From positions 439,232 to 463,670 of the forward strand of contig BFEA01000269.1 of assembly GCA_003427395.1 (NCBI GenBank): a DNA stretch of 24,439 nt. The letters are read 5' to 3'. The notes beneath the pieces were generated by a model that made no database searches, was not told the origin of the DNA, and saw nothing but the letters and a program-made list of their open reading frames with translations. Positions 18,909 through 24,439 of the stretch are shown here, in pieces. Position 1 is the first letter of the stretch. Every line of letters starts with the position of its first letter. A program made the translations under genes and the position numbers. This DNA comes from Chara braunii (taxonomy: Eukaryota > Streptophyta > Charophyceae > Charales > Characeae).

Positions 18909-19556
18909 GTGAGGGCACATACCTGGTATTGCCGATGGTCTGCATTGGGCGACATCTTCAAGTACTTCGTGAGCTGCTGACGTCAACAGTTGCATTGTCA
19001 ATTAGTCGGCAGACTGTAGCTGTGTAGGAAGAAGGCTGGGCTCCGAGTGCCAAGTAGGGAGAAAGGACCTGGACACTCATGTTGGTGGTGGCGAGAGCAA
19101 GCTCTCATTGACATTGGCTTTCAGTGTTACGATCCTTCATTGGTGTTGTATTGGTGCATTTCTTCTTTCTGGACACTGTGATACTATCTGGCCTTCAATG
19201 TGATTGTGCATTCTGGCATTGCCATCTCGCTATTGCTCATTTTCCTTGCACTTAGCCCCTTTAAAACAAATTTATACCCCCCTTCTCCCCCCTTGACAGC
19301 CAACTCTCAAAAAATGGAAAGAGCCCGGATTTGGGATCCTCTGGAAGAGGACAGAGAGGCAAAAAAAAAAAAAAATTGCACACCCGGGTATGGAAATCCT
19401 CTGACGTATTGACAGCATTTTCAGTAAATTACCCCTGAGAAAAGAGGCAAGCAAAGCTACCAGTGTGTGAACTCTATCCAGCCCTACCAGGCGCAGCACA
19501 CAACATCAAAACGTGACCACAGAGACTGAAAGGGCCGGACAGCCAGCTGGACTTAC

Positions 19557-21446
19557 CCTTGGTGCATCAGGGACTTTCCCTCGAAGTGCTTCAAATGCCT
19601 GGTTCATTCTTCGCCTCCTATCCCGCTCTGCAATGGCCGTGCTGTTAGGCTCGGAATGTCGTCGTTTCCCGGGCCCCTTTCCTGTCCCCTCACAATCATC
19701 AGGATCATCATACATGATCTTCTCCTCAGTCTGTGCTTGGTTTCCCCCACCTCTTCTAGGCCTCTTTCTCTCTGTAGAGTTCTTTTGAGTCTGCTTGTTT
19801 TCTCCGCCCTCACTGCACGATACCTCAGGTTTTGAGCATCCGTCCATTTCAGGCTTGGCTGACTGTAGCAACGGGGGGGAGGACACTGGCGCTGACACCA
19901 GTGATGGCTGCGAGCTTCTTGTCCTTGCCTGTGATGATGAAACACCGCCATCTCCAGAGCCGGCCCTGGGAGAACGCCTTTTCGGAGCACCTCCGCAATC
20001 CACATCAGGGATGGGGCAGGTCATCTGTGATCTCCCCATTTTGGAATGAATAATTGGGCTTTCTGAAGTCACTTGGTACGTAGCGTTTCGGCTGCTGCTG
20101 CTCTTCTTGTCATCAAACGCCATCGCTGTCCTCTCCGGTTCTGCATGCTCCTGACTTGAAACTGTGGGCAGGATTTTCTCCACAGAGTCTCCTGATGCAT
20201 ACGCGGGATCTGCGTACGAACCTGCACTGGCTAGCAATTGCTCCAACGAGCCCGGACTTATTGATGCAACACTCTGCTGGTGGGCGTTGCAGGGTCGATC
20301 ATCTGCGATGCCTAGGCCAATACCGTCCTGCAAGGGATCCATCTCAAACTGTGTTCTCGATATCCCAAAATTGTCACCAGCATGTTGAGAAGGGTCCTCC
20401 AGAAAGCCATCTAAACGCGATTCCTCAGAAACGCCATCCAGATCCTCTTCACTAAATCCCAACGAGAATCCCGGGTTCATCTCAGGGTCCCACTTGCTGC
20501 TGCTCTCAAAGGGTAGCATCGACTCCCCGGGCCCATAATCTTCCGATGGCACTCTGCTGTACATCACCTCCCTCTCACCCTGATCTAAGATGTCACCCTG
20601 ACCTTGGATGACTTTATCAGCTCCACCACTCACCAGATGGCTACACATTGTGCCATCAGATAGACTGCCACCAGGGAGGCTAATCGAGTCATAACGAGGT
20701 TTCATGGCTACGGAGCTCTCCTGAGCCAGCAGATTGGAGCACAATCCAGACGTAGGACTCGGAGGGCTCCCGTAAGTCGAGCTCGTGATGAGGTCGGACG
20801 CACCGCTGATTGTGTCCATCTGATTCCCTGGATCTTCAACCCAATCAATTCCATACATTTCGTTGTCAGAAGCTGCAAAGTCCTGTGACAACGAAGATTG
20901 TTCACTCCATGTGAACCTTGCGGCAAGTTTGCCATGTCTCCCTCCTAACATACAAGACATGACATTCATCCCATCAACCCCAGAGAAATTGGCACCCTGA
21001 AGATGCCGTGAAATGAGGCCGCCTGCATTTTCCCTGACATCACCCGCTCCTTGCCCCGATCCTACAGAAAACTTGGGATGATATCCATGCAGTATAATGT
21101 CATTCGGATAGTTTCCACCTACACCGGCAGCACGATATTTCTGCGTCCTTCCGACTCCAAAAGGACGAGAATTGTTGTCACTGTTTTCAAATTGGCTGTG
21201 AGAAGGGGCCGTTGACTCTGCAGCATAAAAGGATTCCACCGCCGTTCCTTGTCTGCGGAACCAAAATCGATTGTGATCCAACCCTGAGACCAGACCGTGT
21301 GGGGACTGCTGTATCATGTCAGCAGTCTCATCCACCTCTCCCAGATCATTGGTACTCTCCGCCCTCGGATCAAAGTCGTCATGCCCTTTCACGTCACAAC
21401 AAAGTTTTTCTACGAGTTTATTGATGGGAGAGGCACCCGCGAGATC
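19557..21446 (-). CDS. bHLH transcription factor, large exon with basic region and helix 1
   Basis: The exon runs from the acceptor TTTTGTGGTTCCAG (AG at 21448-21447) to the donor AGG|GTAAGT. It is 1890 bp, exactly 630 codons, phase 0 at both ends. An in-frame ATG at 21503 exists but lies upstream of the acceptor, so I take it to be intronic. The protein begins DLAGASPINKLVEKLCCD, followed by a long Ser/Gly/Asp-rich, acidic region typical of plant bHLH activators. KRPRR about 50 residues before the exon end is a possible nuclear signal. The last 35 residues hold the basic region and helix 1 (AERDRRRRMNQAFEAL, then GKVPDAP). E9, R10, R12 and R13 are present, as expected for E-box contact, but the position usually held by His5 appears to be Thr. 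The loop and helix 2 continue in the exon at 16687. No subfamily symbol is assigned. An upstream exon must supply the start codon. Confidence 0.9.
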
Positions 21447-22061
21447 CTGGAACCACAAAATAGCAATAGAACCACAAATGAAATCAAGAAAACTTGGTTT
21501 CACAGACTCTCGTGTTTACGTGACTGGCCTCATTCGAGCATGTTCATCTTGAGCCCTGCTGCACAACTATTTCCAAATTGCCCGGGATGAAAAAACACGA
21601 TTACCGGTCCGAAGTGTTGTCTTCTCTTCAAGTGTACTCTTCAAGCTTGAGGGGAATTTGACACTGCCATCCTCTAGGTATCGTCTACAGATCAGACCCC
21701 AGTGGTCAAGCAATTGCGCACCCCAATCAAATGAGATTCCTCATTCTCAATACCAACTGTCTAAAACCGCCAGTGCGCAAATCGTCCTTCTCACAAATGC
21801 AAGGGTCCCGCCCATACATGCACCGCACTAGATGAGCGTCAACCACACATACACGCTACAATGTGCACCGCGTAAGTGGTGTGCGCACCAAGTGCGGTGC
21901 ACCAATAAATCCAGAGGTCCCGGACAAAAAGGGTGGGGAGTGGCGTTAGATGTTCCGGTACTGCCAAAACGTGTTTTGAAAGTTTTTTGTGCCCACGTCA
22001 GGCCCAAAAAAACCTTGGGGGGAAATCTGAGTAGTTCGTTTTTGAACTACTCAAGACCTAC
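21447..22061 (-). other. Proposed 5' intron of the bHLH gene
   Basis: The 3' acceptor is well formed. The 5' limit depends on whether the candidate first exon at 22062-22145 is real. No other gene is visible here. Confidence 0.4.
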
Positions 22062-22145
22062 CACAAGGCAGTCCAGAGGTTCCTGGGTAGTGTGTTCTCG
22101 TGCCCTCTTCCCCGCTAGTGTGCTCTCGTGCCCTCTGCCAGACAT
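22062..22145 (-). CDS. Candidate first exon of the bHLH gene
   Basis: An ATG at 22145 opens 28 codons (MSGRGHESTLAGK and on) and reaches GTG|GTAGGT, a good donor, at phase 0, which fits the phase-0 acceptor at 21446. Against it: the exon contains a 28-bp tandem duplication (units from 22088 and 22116), the ATG context is only fair, and the peptide has no known feature. An untranslated or more distant first exon is equally possible. Confidence 0.2.
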
Positions 22146-22286
22146 CCACGCCCCCCATTAGTCGCTCTTCATCCCCACTGTCGTTGCGGTGCCCTCACCA
22201 GTACAGACGCCAGTTCGAGGCAGCGGAAGGCAGCCGAAGAAACCAGCGGGAGGCACGAGGAGGATTCACCGCCGCTATCAAGGTGG

Positions 22287-22748
22287 GCATCCCTCTTCCT
22301 CCCTCCCTCCATCACTCTTCCTCCTTCCTCCGTCCTTCCTCGTCGGTCTTTCTTCCCCCCTTCCTCCCTCCTTCACCATCGCTCCTCCTCCCTCCTTGAT
22401 CTTTCATCTCTCCTTCAACATCCTTCTTCCTCCCTCCCTCAACATCGTTCATCCTCCCCTCCCTCCTTCCTCCCTCCTTCCTCCCTCCTTCCACCCTCCT
22501 TCCTCCCTCCTTCCTCATGATCGCTCTTCCTCCCTCCGTGGTCCTCGCTCTTTCTCCCTCCTTCCTCCATCGCTCCTTCCTCCCTCCTACATCCCTCTTC
22601 GTCCCTCCTCCCTCTGTCACTCTTCCTCCCTCCTTCAACAACGCTCCTTCCTCATCGCCCCTTCCTCCGCCCTTCCGTCATCGCTCTTCCTCCCATTGTC
22701 TGCCATCTCCCTTCCTGCCTTGTTCCTCGCTCCGTCACTCTTCCATCG
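22287..22748. repeat. Long pyrimidine tract, (CTTCCTCC)n-like
   Basis: About 460 nt of almost uninterrupted pyrimidines on the plus strand, built from CTTCCTCCCTCC-type units broken by short CATCGCT or CATGATC interruptions. The bHLH sense strand is therefore purine-rich here. The frames encode only Pro/Ser/Leu or Gly/Arg/Glu repeats. Confidence 0.9.
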
Positions 22749-22976
22749 TCGGATCGGTAACTTGCATTCAGTTTGACAATTAACAAATATCGGAGGGAAA
22801 AGTAAAAGCTCGAAATAACTGCAGAACCTTCCCCCCCCTTGCCCGTTCATTTTGCCCTTCCCGCCCCCCCCCTTGGTGCTTGAGGAGGGCGGGTTGGTTT
22901 TTCATTTCGGGTTCTATTTTTTTTATTTATTTTTTTGCGCGCGGGTTAAGACCAGGGACAGGGTGGAGCCTGTGGG

Positions 22977-23068
22977 GGTTGGGAGGGAGGGGGGATGTGG
23001 AGGAAGGAGGTGGTGGTGGTGGTGGGAAGGGGGAAAGGGAGGGGAGGTGGGCGGGGCGGGGAATAGGG
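22977..23068 (+). repeat. G-rich tract with quadruplex potential
   Basis: About 90 nt contain many runs of three or more G separated by one to seven bases (for example GGGAGGGAGGGGGGATG and a (GGT)n run). It lies 0.8-0.9 kb upstream of the candidate bHLH start, next to the pyrimidine tract, and could affect promoter structure; this is an inference from composition only. Confidence 0.65.
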
Positions 23069-23256
23069 AGTTGCCCACCAGGGGCTGATGCCTGGGCTGT
23101 TGGCGGACTGTGTGTGCGCAGGTCAGTATGTCACTGGCAAAGCAGATTCTGCAGCAGCTGAGAGGGGAGTACCTGCAAATTGAACATCTGCAAACGGCGG
23201 GATTACCTGGAGAAGAAGAGAAAAAAAAGGCTGCGCGCACTGGGCACACATACGGC

Positions 23257-23418
23257 TTCCCTGCCCGCACGCCCCAGCGCACCGGGGACTTACGCACACC
23301 GCGGACCCCGCATCACACATCAGTGCGCGCATGTGTGTTCCCTGCCCGCACACCCACTGGGGACTTTTGCAGCACACTGCGGACCCCGCATCACACATCA
23401 GTGCGCACGGTGCACAGC
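23257..23418. repeat. Two-copy tandem duplication, about 82 bp
   Basis: TTCCCTGCCCGCAC begins at 23257 and again at 23339. Both copies contain GGGGACTT and an identical GCGGACCCCGCATCACACAT (followed by CAGTGCGC) block, read with slight offset. Confidence 0.85.
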
Positions 23419-23434
23419 GGTGCGCGTACATCGG

Positions 23435-23712
23435 CAATGGGCACAATGCGCATGGTGCACCGCAAGAATGGTCCCACCCATTCCATCCACAAGGTAGAGC
23501 TACAGATGATGACGCTCAGACATGCAAATACCATGCACAAACTTATGTTGTCCAAACACCCTACACACAATGGGCACAATGCACAATGCGCATGGTGCAC
23601 CGCAAGTATGGTCCCGCCCCTTCCATCCACAAGGTAGACCTACAGAGGATGAGTCAGACGCTCATACATGTACATACCATGCACAAACTTACGTTGTCCA
23701 AACACCAAACAC
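23435..23712. repeat. Two-copy tandem duplication, about 135-140 bp
   Basis: CAATGGGCACAAT starts at 23435 and 23568, and CAATGCGCATGGTGCACCGC at 23444 and 23584. Both copies continue with a GGTCCC-CCC-TTCCATCCAC segment, AAGGTAGA-CTACAGA and CATGCACAAACTTA-GTTGTCC. The second has small insertions (an extra CACAATG and TGAGTCA). Plus-strand frames reading through it repeat themselves and are not accepted as a gene. Confidence 0.85.
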
Positions 23713-24439
23713 ATTCGCTGAATTGAGTGGGAACCCAAGCTCAGCCTCATAAAAGTCTCTCATTGAGTTTTCCTCAGGAGGTACTTGCCAATCGAGGCAC
23801 TCTTTGCTTGTAAACTTTTCACATTATGCAACTTGATGTAGACCCGAACCCAAAAAGCTGGCATTTGTGGCCAAGTGCTCGGTGCACATACTAAAGCCAG
23901 ATCAATTATTACAGAAGACGTTTGATTTGGGGGTGGATAGGCGTATCATTGTCCAGAAGAATAACTACCGAATCCGATAACTGTAGCACAGTACACTAAA
24001 TTCAAGCCGCCGAATAGAAACATGCATGCATAACACAGCACAAAAGGCTGTTGGGCCGTGTTGGCAAATATCAAGTCGTGTGTTAAGATCAATTTATAGA
24101 AATGTGTAGCTCTGGACAGCCCAGCACATCTGCAGCGAAATGACAGTCTGAGAATATCCTATAAAGTGTCGACCTACAGATGAGGAAACAGGCACATAAG
24201 CAGATTTGGTTGCTGATGTACGAGCTACCACGAAGCATAGCGAGGAGGAAATAAAGGATAGAATGAAAAACCATGAGAAGACCCATATTAAAGGTTATAG
24301 CATGAGGAAACAAGCCCACAAAAGTTCCGGCTTTACCATGCAATGCATGCACATAACAGAGGTCCGGATCTTCAAAGGCGCAGTGATCGGACATGCACTA
24401 ATAGGAGGACATAGCTGCGGACATGTTTCAACCCATTCA
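23713..24439. other. No feature recognised
   Basis: A minus-strand open frame of 101 codons at 24089-24394 has a few hydrophobic stretches but no domain or splice support. The region may be 5' flank or a further intron of the bHLH transcription unit. Confidence 0.35.

Larger units (their letters stand above)
16688..19556 (-). other. Phase-0 intron of the bHLH gene, 2.87 kb, with assembly artefact
   Basis: The donor is AGG|GTAAGT at 19557/19556 and the acceptor is CTTTTGCAG at 16696-16688. The intron falls in the loop between helix 1 and helix 2, a common intron position in plant bHLH genes. Inside are the adapter and (GA)n tract, a CCCGG-rich block with a poly(A), a (GAT)n run at 18884-18908 and an A run at 19362-19375. 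The open frames within it (for example 159 codons at 18482-18961) are low-complexity or unsupported. Because of the adapter, its true length is unknown. Confidence 0.8.

Noticed and set aside
18181-18961. Minus-strand frames of 156 and 159 codons inside the central bHLH intron
   Set aside because: One is Ser/His-rich around a (GAT)n run; neither has splice support or a domain, and both lie between two well-matched splice sites.
21447-21503. ATG at 21503 as the bHLH start
   Set aside because: A well-formed acceptor (TTTTGTGGTTCCAG) lies between this ATG and the acidic coding region, so the 19 residues upstream are more likely intron.
22128-22776. Pro/Ser/Leu-rich open frames of 130-195 codons on the plus strand
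   Set aside because: They are translations of a pyrimidine tandem tract; the same tract is open in several frames on both strands.
23110-23637. Plus-strand 175-codon gene starting with an amphipathic helix (SLAKQILQQLRGEYLQIEHL)
   Set aside because: The first 40 residues look protein-like and follow an acceptor-like GTGTGTGCGCAG, but the rest is read from the two tandem duplications. Without homology or transcripts I do not accept it.

Overview
The window looks like nuclear DNA from a green plant or streptophyte alga with a large, repeat-laden genome. The main evidence is one clear spliced gene on the minus strand: a bHLH transcription factor whose helix-loop-helix is interrupted by an intron in the loop and which carries an ACT-like C-terminal segment. 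Introns are long and there is no operon-like packing. I cannot name the species; an alga of the charophyte grade, a bryophyte or a fern would all fit.

Layout. 1-1.25 kb: diverged direct duplications, clusters of the pentamer GAACG, and a compound (TC)n(AC)n microsatellite. 1.26-3.8 kb, minus strand: a long, heavily mutated protein-coding relic of about 825 codons with 11 in-frame stops, a 29-bp tandem duplication that shifts the frame, and at least two other frame changes; its family is not recognised. 3.8-7.9 kb: mostly featureless, with a sharp 32-bp-arm fold-back near 6.07 kb, a pair of 23-bp direct repeats and two minisatellites. 7.98-8.6 kb: retroelement debris, including a hammerhead-ribozyme-like motif upstream of a 43-nt poly(A) on the minus strand, then a plus-strand SINE-like unit with pol III A and B boxes. 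9.4-11.6 kb: degenerate and then near-perfect tandem duplications. 10.3-13.7 kb, minus strand: candidate exons of an unidentified gene, best supported by a terminal exon at 10307-10432 and an internal exon at 11663-11817, whose phases match.

14.8-22.1 kb, minus strand: the bHLH gene. Two exons are solid (21446-19557, 630 codons, ending in basic region and helix 1; 16687-15938, 250 codons, starting in the loop and helix 2). A downstream terminal exon (15040-14798) and an upstream first exon (22145-22062) are candidates. All proposed introns of this gene are phase 0. Its 2.87-kb central intron contains an exact 38-bp head-to-head pair of Tn5 mosaic ends, the Nextera mate-pair junction adapter, inside a (GA)n tract. 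That is an assembly artefact, and the intron length and nearby sequence are not reliable.

22.2-24.4 kb: the 5' flank of the bHLH gene, with a pyrimidine tract of about 460 nt, a G-rich tract and two more two-copy tandem duplications. Across the window, two-copy head-to-tail duplications with units of 28-160 bp recur unusually often.
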